Origin: Andalucia godoyi
Lineage: Eukaryota; Discoba; Jakobea; Jakobida; Andaluciidae
NCBI GenBank assembly: GCA_009859145.1
Contig: VRVR01000051.1
Span: forward strand, 7,549 to 71,548
Direction: 5' to 3'
DNA length: 64,000 nucleotides
In this document: piece after piece, positions 29,765 to 38,808 of the stretch
How positions within the stretch are numbered: the stretch's first letter is position 1
How the letters are laid out: each line of letters opens with the position of its first letter
Notes under the pieces: generated by a model
Seen by the model: only the letters and a program-made list of their open reading frames with translations
Database searches by the model: none
Told to the model about the DNA's origin: nothing
Program-made: the position numbers and the translations under genes

Positions 29765-31027
29765 CTACGCAAGCGCAAGAGAAAACGTGTGACCCGTGCC
29801 AATGTCCAATACATGGACCCCATGAAGTGCATCTACTGCGGTAAGACTGTATCGATCGAGATCATCGCCGTGCCCAAGTTGCATGTGAGTGTTCGCACCT
29901 GCGGAAAAAACCCGACCATCCGAGCTCAACACAAGGGAATGTTGCCAGGACTGACGGACCGCAACAATCCGCGGCGCATGCTCCAACTGAAATGCATGAT
30001 ATCCGGTTGGCTCTCGAACGACCTCACCATCTGCAAGACCCAAGCATCCATGATCATTCATTCCCCATCCCATCAGCGATCCTCGCTGCGAAAGTGCCAT
30101 CGTCGACGACCCGCCAGCGGACACATCCTTCATCGCCATGTTGTCGCTGAGCTCCAAACGCACAGGCCGCAAAGCGAGTCCCGTCTGCAACCGGTCCTTT
30201 GCAATTTTTCCAAGCTGGTGATAGCTGTTATCACCCCAGCTCCACATCCTTCCCTTCTTATCAATCGCCACAGTATGACACATGCCGCACGAAACACGAC
30301 TGAACAACACTGGCTCTCCAGGCTGCCCAGGCTCTCTGGGTTGTCGATGCTCGTGTAGATTGGCATCCTCCAAAATGTCATCCAAAGCAGTGGGTTCTTT
30401 TGTCATCCCGCTTGTTTTTCCGAGTCCCGTCTTCCCTTGCTGGTTGCTCCCATACAAATACAATTTTCCTGATTTTGTGAGGATTGCGCCGTGGTCTGCC
30501 GCCACGGACACCTGGACTGCTCCGTCCCCACCGTGCTGCCGATGGCACGCAGCATCGAAGACCAAGACTGGTTTTCGGATCTTGTTTCCCATAAAATCTC
30601 GTCCAGCATGCCACACATTTCCCTGCTGTGTAAGGAACAGAGTAGAAAAGTGGCCGCAAGCAACATCCACTATCCAGTCGTCGTCGTCGCCGAGGTGGTG
30701 GCTCGTAGACGATACCCATGACTTCTTGGTCCTGGAGAACAGCGGATCGACACTCCATTTTTGACGTTCCGAGGTGTTGCGATCCTCGATGCCGAGCTGG
30801 AAGTCATCGTTGAGCCCCCATCCAAACACCTGGTTGTCCGTCGTAATGAGCACTGCATGAGCTCCACCACACGAAAACCGTCGGATGCCCTGCGGAAACA
30901 GCGCATTCGGAACGCTCGTTGGAACTCTCAGCTCGGCACAGGCACTTCGCGGAATGCCCAGCTGCCCACACGAATTGCTGCCCCATGCATACAAGCGCGT
31001 TGCGAACCCGAATCCTCTCGCACCCAT
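29765..31027 (-). CDS. RCC1-repeat (UVR8/HERC-type) beta-propeller protein
   Basis: 420 residues, consisting almost entirely of seven-bladed RCC1 repeats. Examples are LYAWGSNSCGQLGIP at the start, VFGWGLNDDFQLGI, LYLYGSNQQGKTGLGK, MWSWGDNSYHQLGKI, LMGWGMNDHGCLGL and VFSAGANTHMQLGHGDD. The conserved GGxHxxxL turns are present (CGGAHAVLITTD, CGMCHTVAIDKKG, IGTGHTFSLALA). No extra domain is attached, so it could be an RCC1-like GEF or a generic scaffold; the true Ran GEF identity is not supported by specific motifs. It converges on the Pol kappa gene with about 120 bp between stops. Confidence 0.85.
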   Translation of the reverse strand: MGARGFGFATRLYAWGSNSCGQLGIPRSACAELRVPTSVPNALFPQGIRRFSCGGAHAVLITTDNQVFGWGLNDDFQLGIEDRNTSERQKWSVDPLFSRTKKSWVSSTSHHLGDDDDWIVDVACGHFSTLFLTQQGNVWHAGRDFMGNKIRKPVLVFDAACHRQHGGDGAVQVSVAADHGAILTKSGKLYLYGSNQQGKTGLGKTSGMTKEPTALDDILEDANLHEHRQPREPGQPGEPVLFSRVSCGMCHTVAIDKKGRMWSWGDNSYHQLGKIAKDRLQTGLALRPVRLELSDNMAMKDVSAGGSSTMALSQRGSLMGWGMNDHGCLGLADGEVVREPTGYHAFQLEHAPRIVAVRQSWQHSLVLSSDGRVFSAGANTHMQLGHGDDLDRYSLTAVDALHGVHVLDIGTGHTFSLALA

Positions 31028-31529
31028 CGTATCTTCTTCTTCTTATTATTATTATTATTATGATGATGATTATGATGATGATGATTATGATGATGATGAT
31101 GATGATGATGATGATGGTTATAATGATGGTTATTGGTTATTCTTTCCTTTGTTTGCTTTCCCTGCTTCCGTCCACCGTCCTCCGTCTCCTGATAAAGCCT
31201 TCATTAGTGCGTCTTCTTTTTCTTTTTCTTTTTCTTTTTCTTGTTTTTGTTTTTTGCTTCAGTTTTTGTTTTTGTTTTTCAAGTGGAAAACGCTTGCGAT
31301 ACACTGCATCAATACTAATCGATTCTAATTGATACTATTGCGATGCTGCATGGCAATCAAATCCTGCGAATCGATCCTCTTGAGGGGTGCACGACGATAA
31401 CAAAATCAAGAAGAAATATTAAAACAGACTTTCGAAAAAAAACCGCGGAAGTACTGTTATTTAGTTATAACTGGAAGGAAAGACGATGAAAAAACGAAAT
31501 AAAACGCAATAAGAATAGTTCAAAAGCTG
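31028..31529. other. AT-rich spacer with simple repeats
   Basis: Contains TTA/GATGAT trinucleotide repeats at about 31041-31115 and CTTTTT/TTGTTTTT tracts at about 31217-31280. Open frames here are repeat translations (poly-Tyr/Asp or Met/Ile). No gene is supported. Confidence 0.6.
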
Positions 31530-31554
31530 CAAACGCCTACATTATACACTGAGC

Positions 31555-31580
31555 ATGCATATCTACGAATAGACATGCAT
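31555..31580 (-). ncRNA. Candidate guide-RNA (omega/fRNA) scaffold hairpin of F1
   Basis: On the sense (minus) strand this 26-mer folds as an 11-bp stem closed by a UUCG tetraloop. It starts two bases after the Fanzor stop codon. One stem pair is G-U, which pairs only as RNA on the sense strand (it is an A-C mismatch on the other strand). The whole 26-mer is identical in F2. In TnpB/Fanzor systems the guide RNA overlaps the 3' end of the nuclease gene and the right transposon end. The RNA function is inferred. Confidence 0.55.
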
Positions 31581-31582
31581 AC

Positions 31583-31841
31583 TCAATCTTGCGTCCCGTT
31601 GCTGGGAAGGGGATAGGCCCCAACACACCTCTCTGCGTTCTTCAGATAAATGTTCCGCGCTCCGTTCCCAATCTCGATCAATCTGCGAGCTACACGCGGG
31701 ACATGCAAACACTTTGCTGCTTCCGCCTCGACGTGCATGGATCTCACCGCAGCGCCCGCACGTTTTGGACGTGTACTCCTCCGTCACGATGGCAACATGG
31801 CGCTCGCGATACTCGGTCGCCTTACGGAACAGACGTTGCAA
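31583..31841 (-). pseudogene. Fanzor nuclease C-terminal fragment in F1
   Basis: Reads LQRLFRKATEYRERHVA, then EEYTSKTCGRCGEIHARRGG, then KVFACPACSSQIDRDW in one frame. All four zinc-ribbon cysteines (CGRC and CPAC) are intact, as is the RuvC-III aspartate (DRD). The frame then shifts by one base (an extra G in GATTGGGAACGG) into NGARNIYLKNAERCVGA and an ending in TQD with a stop at 31583-31585. That ending is the expected continuation of a Fanzor C-terminus. The apparent longer open frame (31563-31985) is leader sequence fused by deletion. Fanzors are RNA-guided DNA endonucleases with a RuvC fold. This copy cannot encode one. Confidence 0.85.
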
Positions 31842-31946
31842 AAAGTGAAACCAAAAAAAGTGAAACCAACGAATGGTAGAATAGATGGCTACGGATGCTG
31901 CGTTAAAGAGTGTCAAAAATGCAGAGCCTGTATCACAGGCTGAATT

Positions 31947-32005
31947 CTGGCCGAGCGTGCGTAAGCACGAGTTCCTGTGAAACAAAACGTGCTGATGTCG
32001 GCCAG
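31947..32005 (-). other. Nested stem near the left end of F1
   Basis: An 8-bp outer stem (CTGGCCGA with TCGGCCAG) encloses a 6-bp inner stem (AGCACG with CGTGCT). The same two stems occur in F2 at 58035-58093 with different loop bases, so pairing is conserved while the loops drift. Possible roles are a transposase or replication signal at the left end, or a structured 5' leader. Confidence 0.6.
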
Positions 32006-32102
32006 TGTCGACCGTGTCTGTTTATGGATACTTTCCGTATGCGTGACAATGGCGTGTTGTTATTCAACGGTTCTCTGCACCAAAAAAAGTCAGGTAAAGC
32101 TG

Positions 32103-32315
32103 AAGCTGAAAACTCGCTTTGATGGCGTTTCACGAGAACAGTATTTTTGCAACAACATCAATAATAATTATAATAATAATAATAGTAACAACCAGATTAA
32201 TAAGAATAAGAATAATAACAACAAATAACAGCAAAGGATAGCATCGCATCAAACTGCGGTAACAGCAAGAGTTAACGAGAAAAGCAGCAAGAGAGGTGAT
32301 TCATCTGCGGTTGAG
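32103..32315. other. Short spacer with AAT/AAC repeats
   Basis: Contains an ATAATAAC/TAATAATAAT tract at about 32157-32225 upstream of the next gene. Nothing coding. Confidence 0.5.
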
Positions 32316-34133
32316 ATGACTCGTGGGTGTTTTGGGTTTTTGAGTCGAAGCGGGCGACAATCGCAGGACAGCAGAGAGAGACAAGTAAGGAGCAGTAGTG
32401 TACAGGGTGCAGTTGAGAAGCAGCGAGTGCGAGGGGATAGTGACGGGTCCGTGGAAGCGGGAGCAAAGCAAGAAGGAGCGCTTGAAGTTCAGAATGCGGC
32501 GACATCTGTGCAAAAGGTAATGAAGCAAAATGCCGTGCTAATGTCGCGTTTGGAGTCGTTGGAGCTGCAGCGAGTCAAAGACAAGCAGGCGATGGCGTCA
32601 TTGACATGCACACTGGCGTCGCAACATGCACGCATTCAAACTCTGGAGCAGCAGCAGCAGCGGCAGCTCGAGTCCGTTGATGCGGATGCTGGGATGATGC
32701 TGCGCAAAGTCAAGGATCTGGAGTGGCAGCTTCAGGTGGTGCAACGGAGACTGGACGCGCAGTCCACATTGATCACGTCTCCGTTCATGAACACCAGCTG
32801 CACCTCTTCACCGCTCGTACTACCACTGCAGCATCACCAAGGAATGAAGCCGGGGCATCGACAGAGTGGTGATGTGGTCGGTAAGAGTGGTCGTGGCCCC
32901 AGTAATGACGGCAATGATGATCGCGATGGTCGCGATGACGGTGATGCCGTCGTTGATTTAAAGGCGTTTGCGCAAAAAAGCCCGCTGTTCACGAACGGGC
33001 GTCCTCGACAACGACACCTGTTCAGCGACTCGGAGAATGGCTACTTGCCTTTTCCAGCTGAGCAGCCACAACAACCAGACATCGGGATGATGATGATGAC
33101 GGCGAACATGGCGAATGATGAAAACATCGATCCAGTGCAAATCAGCTTCAAGGAAAAAGATGATGAAGATGATGCGGGACAAGTTGGACAAGACGAGCGA
33201 GAAGAGGGACATAGTGTGGTTCGAGCATCCAGTCGACTTGTTCTTGGTGAGCTCAATTCTGCAATGGCGAGCATCACTCGGTCTGTGCATCTCGATTCGC
33301 CTCCACCTCTGCCTTTTCAAGACCTGCAAAAGAGGAAGAAAAGCGGGCATTCGCGGAAGACGGTTTCTCCGATCACCGTCGAGTTTTCTCGGCAGGTATT
33401 CGCGACCGTCTTTGGATGGCTCCAAGCAGCCAGCGCAGCGGAGTGCGCACAAGACTCTTCCCGCGCCGTCTCCCTGCTCACTTCCGCAGCAGCCATCGGA
33501 CTCTCGCCGCAGGACGCGCTGTTGGTGGAGTTGGTTTGCAAACACCCCGCATCTGTTGCTGCAACACGACTTGTATCGAATCTCGATGCCGGCGAGCGTC
33601 CTCTGCCTCGTACCACAACTGTGTCCCCGATGCAGGTGGTGATGGAGCACATCGCAAGTCTGCAACTCACCACTCTCATCGCTACGAGTGTGCAAACGAC
33701 AGCGACGCCAGCCACAGCGACGACGATGATGACACAACTTCACGTCATGCGGTCTCAAGAGGAAATCAAGGAGCTCTTAGCTTCCTGCTGCTCGTCATCC
33801 GCCGTGTCCGCGTCATTTGCCACGCTGGGGTCCGAGGAGCACAGCACTCTCTTCACGGAACGGTTTTCAATGTTTTCGAGCGCGGCTGCCAACCAGCGCC
33901 TTGCGATCGGGTTCTACGCCATGCACTGCTGCGTCGAAGCGCTTGTTCGTGACGGAAAATGCTCTGAGAAAAGAGCCATCTTTCCAGGTTTCAGCGGTCA
34001 CTCGCACTCGGAGCTGGAGCTGGAGTTGGAGTTGGGCAGCAGCAGCAGCAGCAGCAGCATCGTGACCGTGTTCCCTGGAATCGACTCGTTTCCACCGACT
34101 GCACCGCAACGTGCAAGAATTCAACGCTTGTAA
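32316..34133 (+). CDS. Uncharacterised protein with coiled coil and C-terminal helical region
   Basis: 605 residues. Residues about 55-155 form a coiled coil (KQNAVLMSRLESLELQRVKD ... LEWQLQVVQRRLDAQ). Residues about 185-330 are acidic, Asp/Gly-rich and disordered. Residues about 350-590 are Ala/Ser/Leu-rich helices with a recurring SLLTSAAAIGLSPQD-type pattern but no family I recognise. The tail has a Ser run encoded by AGC repeats. Codon use and GC content match the neighbouring genes, so it is likely real despite low complexity. Possible roles are cytoskeletal or scaffold; I make no functional assignment. Confidence 0.6.
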   Translation: MTRGCFGFLSRSGRQSQDSRERQVRSSSVQGAVEKQRVRGDSDGSVEAGAKQEGALEVQNAATSVQKVMKQNAVLMSRLESLELQRVKDKQAMASLTCTLASQHARIQTLEQQQQRQLESVDADAGMMLRKVKDLEWQLQVVQRRLDAQSTLITSPFMNTSCTSSPLVLPLQHHQGMKPGHRQSGDVVGKSGRGPSNDGNDDRDGRDDGDAVVDLKAFAQKSPLFTNGRPRQRHLFSDSENGYLPFPAEQPQQPDIGMMMMTANMANDENIDPVQISFKEKDDEDDAGQVGQDEREEGHSVVRASSRLVLGELNSAMASITRSVHLDSPPPLPFQDLQKRKKSGHSRKTVSPITVEFSRQVFATVFGWLQAASAAECAQDSSRAVSLLTSAAAIGLSPQDALLVELVCKHPASVAATRLVSNLDAGERPLPRTTTVSPMQVVMEHIASLQLTTLIATSVQTTATPATATTMMTQLHVMRSQEEIKELLASCCSSSAVSASFATLGSEEHSTLFTERFSMFSSAAANQRLAIGFYAMHCCVEALVRDGKCSEKRAIFPGFSGHSHSELELELELGSSSSSSSIVTVFPGIDSFPPTAPQRARIQRL

Positions 34134-34347
34134 AGAAATTGAAAAATGAATCCCTCCTTTTGAGGCTGCACTTGAGGTGCTGTAGTTCAGTGTCGCCTTC
34201 TTTTTTGCTTCCCAAGTGTCCTTCGAAGAATACTTTCCTCTTCTTGTTCACTATTCCCTATAATTTCTTTTTCTTAATGATGATTTCTTGGTTATTTATT
34301 ATTATTATTATTATTATTTTTAAATTTCTCTCAAGCTGCTGGATGAC

Positions 34348-35346
34348 ATGTCCTCAATTGTACTGAGTGCAGAGAGCATATCGCGGTTCAGTCCGGCACA
34401 TGTATTCTCGGAAGCGCATCAGGCCATCACGAGTCTGAGCTTCTCTTCGTCCGGATCGCACATAGTGTCGACATCTCTCGATTCGTCGCTTTCACTTTAC
34501 GACGCGCAGACGGCGACGTGTCGGTGCACGCTCTACAGCCGCTCGTCGGGTGCGTCGCATGCGGTGCTGGTGCACGACTCCCATGCCGCGCTTTATGCAC
34601 CTACCACAGGCCGCGACGACGCCATCCGACTGCTGTCCTTCGCCGACAACCGCGTTCTCGCGGAGTTCCACGGCCACCGCGACCGCATCACCTCACTCAA
34701 GCTCGCCACCTCCTCGGCCGACGGTGCCGACTCCTTCTTCTCGGCCTCGCGCGACGGCACCGTGCGGCTGTGGGATCTCCGAGATCCAAAATGCCACGGT
34801 CTCTTGCGACTGCCCACTCCAACCCCCGCATCTTCCACCACCAGCACGACTGCGGCGGCGGGGGACATCAGCGTCGAGACGGACCCCGAGGGTAAGGTGG
34901 CGGTTGTGGCGCGTGGGGCATCGGTTCTGTTCTACGACGTGCGCAACATGAGCGCGGGGCCGTTTCGCACGGTGGTGCAGGAGGCGCTGGGCGGGCTGAC
35001 CCACGTCGATGCACTTTGCTTTACATCCGATGCGCAGCGTCTGGTGCACGTCGCCGACGATGGAGTGCGTGTTCTGGATGGGGTCTCCGGCAAGGTGCTG
35101 CGCGTGCTAGCGGTCTGGGAAACACGGGTCCGAGGTGCAGCCGCAAACGCATCGCCAGATTCAAAGTTTGTCGTCGCAGGAACGGACGACGGCGGCGTTC
35201 GTGTATGGGACATGGACTCCGGCGCTGAAGTACGAGCATGGGCAAAAGTGCATCCCGGCGCCGTCCGATGCGCTGCATGGAGCCCACGAAACGCCCTCTT
35301 TGCCACCGCATGCGCAAACATTGCCCTTTGGATCCCCGCCGAATAA
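34348..35346 (+). CDS. WDR82: WDR82/Swd2 homologue (COMPASS and PNUTS-PP1 subunit)
   Basis: 332 residues of WD40 repeats. The family-specific order is visible: INxxSFSxxG-like start (ITSLSFSSSGSHIVSTSLD), SLSLYDAQTATCRCTLYSR, a DDAIRLLSF strand, EFHGHRDRITSL, SRDGTVRLWDLRDPKCHGLL and an SVETDPEGKVAVVARG strand. It ends with CANIALWIPAE, equivalent to the CSNxAFWLP ending of WDR82. This subunit recruits SET1 H3K4 methyltransferase to RNA polymerase II phosphorylated on Ser5 and also acts in the PNUTS-PP1 termination complex. A short Thr/Ser/Ala insert (about residues 155-170) is specific to this organism. Confidence 0.9.
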   Translation: MSSIVLSAESISRFSPAHVFSEAHQAITSLSFSSSGSHIVSTSLDSSLSLYDAQTATCRCTLYSRSSGASHAVLVHDSHAALYAPTTGRDDAIRLLSFADNRVLAEFHGHRDRITSLKLATSSADGADSFFSASRDGTVRLWDLRDPKCHGLLRLPTPTPASSTTSTTAAAGDISVETDPEGKVAVVARGASVLFYDVRNMSAGPFRTVVQEALGGLTHVDALCFTSDAQRLVHVADDGVRVLDGVSGKVLRVLAVWETRVRGAAANASPDSKFVVAGTDDGGVRVWDMDSGAEVRAWAKVHPGAVRCAAWSPRNALFATACANIALWIPAE

Positions 35347-35455
35347 AGGTAACAAAATCAATATAATCATTCTTTTATCATTACTGTTTTTTATGTTTTT
35401 TAAATTATTAAATACTGATGTTTTAAATATTTGAAAACAAAACAAAAAAATTAAG

Positions 35456-35553
35456 CGACACGAACAGGATTCGAACCTGCGCGGGAAATCCCAATCGATG
35501 ATCTAGTTGAAATGAATTCTAGTCGAACGCCTTAACCGCTCGGCCATCGTGTC
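35456..35553 (-). tRNA. trnS-AGA: tRNA-Ser(AGA) with a short intron
   Basis: The acceptor stem is GACACGA/TCGTGTC with discriminator G. The D-arm is GGCCGAGCGGTTAAGGC. The long variable arm is typical of tRNA-Ser (GGGATTTCCC). The T-arm is GCAGGTTCGAATCCTGT. The anticodon AGA is at 35518-35520. About 17 extra bases (AT-rich, within CTAGAA...TCATCGA) sit one base 3' of the anticodon, the canonical nuclear tRNA intron position. They leave TTCGA/TCGAT as the anticodon stem with one weak end pair. Confidence 0.93.
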
Positions 35554-36180
35554 TCCACACTTGTCCTGCTGACTCTGTTCTTCATAGATATCCTCACTCT
35601 CTGCTATAGAAACCCCGCCCTCCATTCTGAAAGCCACTACGCGTCTTTTTCTCGTTGAGCTTTCTTCTGTCTGTTTCTTGTTTCTTCGATATCCCATTTT
35701 AGTTGGTCGCTTTTGCAGAAACCAAAGAAAAGACATCCGAAACTGCGCAATGAGACCAATTTGTGAATACGGTATGTCCAGTTCCACTTGATCTGTCAAA
35801 TATTCCCACAGAAAACAAAAGAAGAAAAATATATGTATGTGACACCGTGTCGTCTAATGATCATCCATCTGTCCATCTATCCATGTGTTGGTGAATTGCG
35901 CATTGCTCAGCCCCGTTCGTCCTGTACGAGTACATTGATCCAACGTTTCCAAAGCAAAGCGTTTGTATTTTCATATCCTTTTTTTTATTTAATTTTTTCT
36001 GTTGTTGTTCCTCCCCTTCCTCACATGCATTTTTCAGTGGTCGCGCATACTCATTACTCACTGTTTTGCTGTTGGGTTCGTGGTCATTGGTTGCTTTGTT
36101 GTTGTTTTAATATTATAATTTTGTTTGAGAGGAGAGGGTAGCAAAATGCAATTGCGGATGATGGAGACTCGAGCAATTCG
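35554..36180. other. Intergenic region, no gene seen
   Basis: AT-rich spacer between tRNA-Ser and the SUPT7L-like gene. Frames here (for example 35788-36141) contain no domain. The region just before 36181 holds several short out-of-frame ATGs. Confidence 0.4.
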
Positions 36181-37195
36181 ATGCCTTCGTCCTCGTCTTC
36201 TGGTCGTCGAACGACTCGCTCGAACCGCAACAAGCCGTCTAGTACGTCGTCGAATAGTGCAGTGTCTGTGGTGCCCAGCTCGTCAATGGGATTAAATTCT
36301 ACGGCGGCGGATGATGCCTATCCAGTTGCAACGTTTCGATATCCCGATGAGATCAATGATGTGCTGCTTGAAAAGTCCGTCGCGGCTGTTCAACATTCGA
36401 AAACAAGCATCGACCTGCAGGACGCCTGTGTCATTGAGCACTCGTTCATGACAACGGCTAATGACTGTTCGACGTTGTCTGCTGCTGTGCTCCCACCGAC
36501 ATCAATGATGGTATCGAACCCAGAGCTGTTCCAACAGGTTGCTGTTTTGCCGCGGTTCACGCAGAATTGCTTGCTCCCTCCGCAGCTCGCTGGCACGGGT
36601 GATGCGCAGGATGACGACAATGACACAGATCGTACAACTGCAATTGCGCCTGCGCCTGCGCCTGCGAATGTGTGTGTGTCGCTTGTCTCGCCGTCTCCGC
36701 AACTATTCTCCACTTTTTTGGCGCTGGAGAGAATACGAAAGCTCCGCGAAAGGATTCGAAAGGATGTCGGACAGCCGGTATTTGTTCGACAGCATGAATA
36801 CTCTATGCGGTCTGCACTGGATTCGCTGTCGAGCGCGCAGCAGAATCTGCAGACTGGGTCGCACTCGGGATTTTCGCCGGCAGCACTGCGGGCGTTCGTT
36901 TCTGCAAATCTGATGCTGCAAGGCGCGGATGCTGCCCGGTGTTCGGCACTCGATATCCTTGCTGCACTCGCGAAACGGTACATTTTGGGAATGGTGAAGA
37001 GACTGCGGGTTTTCGTCGACTCGGCTGCAGTTCAAACAAGCGACATGCAACCGTACATGTTATTGCTAGGATCTGGCGCAACAACGGCCACGGACTTGCT
37101 TCTCTACTACCGACGCGAGGTCAAGGGCCTCGTGTCACAGATCCTTCATGCAGAAACCAAGATTCTGCACAAGTATCGAAAACTTGTTTCCGTAT

Positions 37196-37277
<82 letters not shown>

Positions 37278-37287
37278 TTTTCTTTTC

Positions 37288-37322
<35 letters not shown>

Positions 37323-38344
37323 TACGTAATGTGTGATGATGTTTCTGAGCTGTTTTTTCTGACGCCCATGTTGCTTTTCTTCTTCATTTTTATTTTTATT
37401 TTTTTTATAATTTAATTTAATTATTTATTTATTATTATTTTTTGTTTTTTGCTGTTGCATTTCGCGGGTATAGGCCGATGGAGGGAAAGGTGGGTATTTG
37501 AACGAGGCAAACGTCTTGTTCTTCTCTTCCAAGTTTTCGGATGCACAAGACACTCGAGCCGGTGGTGATAATGATGTAGATTTTTTGTTCGGAGCTACAG
37601 AACCCAAGCCACCTCAGACCGCGGCAGTCAAGGCCGAGCCAGGCCGAGCCGATTTGGTCACATCAATCAAGATTCCTGCCAAGTACGTGTTTCTTTTTTT
37701 CCTTGTCTCTCTGTCACGTGTCTTTTGTTTGTTCTTCATCGCTGCTGTAGACTAGGCGCTGACAATTGATTCCCTTCTTTCCCTTCCTTTTATGATGTAG
37801 AGCTCGGGCTGCTGCGGTGTCTGCTGCCGAGGAAAAGAAGCCTCCAAAGAACACGAAAAAGAAGGCTGGAGCTGCTGCAAGTGCAGCTGCCGCTGCTGCT
37901 GCTGCTGCCGCCGCCGCTGCTGCTGGTAGTGCAGCCGCAGGTCCTGTTCCTCCGAGTGCCAACTCCGCTCCAGCTTCTGGGACTGCTGCAGGCTTGACTG
38001 TGCAGACGCCTTCGACGTTTGGGCCGTCTGGATCGCTGCACGTTCCGTTGCTGACTCCTAGTCCGTCGAACGCGTCTGCGCAACCGTCAACTGCAGGCAC
38101 GCCGTTTGCAGGTGCGCCGGTGGACAGCCGGCCAATTCCAAAGACAAAGGCAACGGTGAAGAGGGAAAATGACGGTACTGAACTGGAGGGCAAACCACAA
38201 GCAAAGAGAGCAAGGCCTGCACGACCTCCCGCGACTCCGTCGGCTGGTGCCGCTGCTCCGCCCGGCCCTTCGGCTCCTGCGACTCCTGTGCCAATTACTC
38301 CTGGAACTCCGTCCGCCAGCACTGTATTTCCACATTCCGGATAG
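36181..38344 (+). CDS. SAGA subunit SUPT7L/Spt7-like, three exons
   Basis: Predicted exons are 36181-37191, 37474-37682 and 37801-38344 (587 residues). Intron 1 (282 nt) starts GTATGT and ends GTATAG; it contains (CT)n, (TA)n and (GT)n tracts. Intron 2 (118 nt) starts GTACGT and ends ATGTAG. Both keep the frame. Residues about 235-335 hold a bromodomain-associated histone fold (LDILAALAKRYILGMVKRLR ... LLLYYRREVKGLVSQILHAE) as in SUPT7L, which pairs with TAF10 in SAGA. Exon 2 adds GGYLNEANVLFFSS. Exon 3 is an Ala/Pro-rich disordered tail with a basic patch (KRARPARPP). The histone-fold assignment is moderate. Confidence 0.65.
37192..37473 (+). other. Intron 1 of the SUPT7L-like gene with simple-repeat tracts
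   Basis: Consists largely of (CT)n at 37199-37274, (TA)n at about 37288-37310, (GT)n at about 37311-37321 and T-rich sequence. The splice sites are GTATGT and GTATAG. Confidence 0.75.
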
Positions 38345-38808
38345 ATCTGTGTGCGTGTGTGCGTGTGTGTGCGCGTGTGTGTCAGTTTCTCTCTCTCTCT
38401 CTTTCTCTCTCGCGCGCGCGTTGATATACAGCAAACGACAAATTGCACAGAGCCCCCAGTACATAGAACGAAATACAAAGTCTTTCGTTTATTTTTAATC
38501 ATCCCTTTTTTCCTTCCGAATCATACAGAAGAAGAAAGCACACGGAACGAAGAGAGGATGTGGATTGCACCAGAAAGCCTGTACTGCATCCACGAACAAA
38601 AGCTCAGCGGGCCCATATTCAGAGTGTCAACGACGAACGTTTTTTCTACTTCATTACCGGCGTTGACGCAAACTGTGCTGAAAAATGCAGGCGTCTGCCG
38701 GTAACTCCCAGTATTATTACCAACAACCGCGTCAGTACAGTGACTGACTGGCCTCGGCTAAGGACAGCCGAGGAGTTTGCGTGTGGGAGATGCGCCAATC
38801 CGACACCG
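38345..38808. other. Convergent 3' region, no gene seen
   Basis: Starts with mixed GT and CT tracts (about 38346-38420). Frames on the plus strand (38351-38934) have no domain and overlap the end of the LicD gene. Confidence 0.5.

Larger units (their letters stand above)
31530..32095 (-). mobile_element. Fanzor transposon, internally deleted copy F1
   Basis: Oriented on the minus strand, with the left end near 32095 and the right end near 31530. It is homologous to F2 at both ends. The left part shares about 50 bp of flank, the structured stem at 31947-32005 and the GCAGCATCCGTAGCCATC block. The right part shares the Fanzor C-terminus, the 26-nt hairpin and the terminal motif. A 7-bp direct repeat, AAAGCTG, flanks it (31523-31529 and 32096-32102) and is a candidate target-site duplication. 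No terminal inverted repeats are seen. Most of the Fanzor gene is missing between the leader and the zinc ribbon. Confidence 0.8.

Noticed and set aside
29456-30358. Plus-strand frame between Pol kappa and the RCC1 gene
   Set aside because: It is mostly antisense to the RCC1-repeat gene, with no recognisable domain.
31028-31332. Poly-Tyr/Asp and poly-Met/Ile frames
   Set aside because: They are translations of TTA/GAT trinucleotide repeats in a spacer.
35503-35799. Minus-strand frame next to tRNA-Ser
   Set aside because: It overlaps the tRNA and encodes a low-complexity string.
37714-38502. Long minus-strand Ala-rich frame
   Set aside because: It is the antisense of the Ala/Pro-rich third exon of the SUPT7L-like gene and has no domain.
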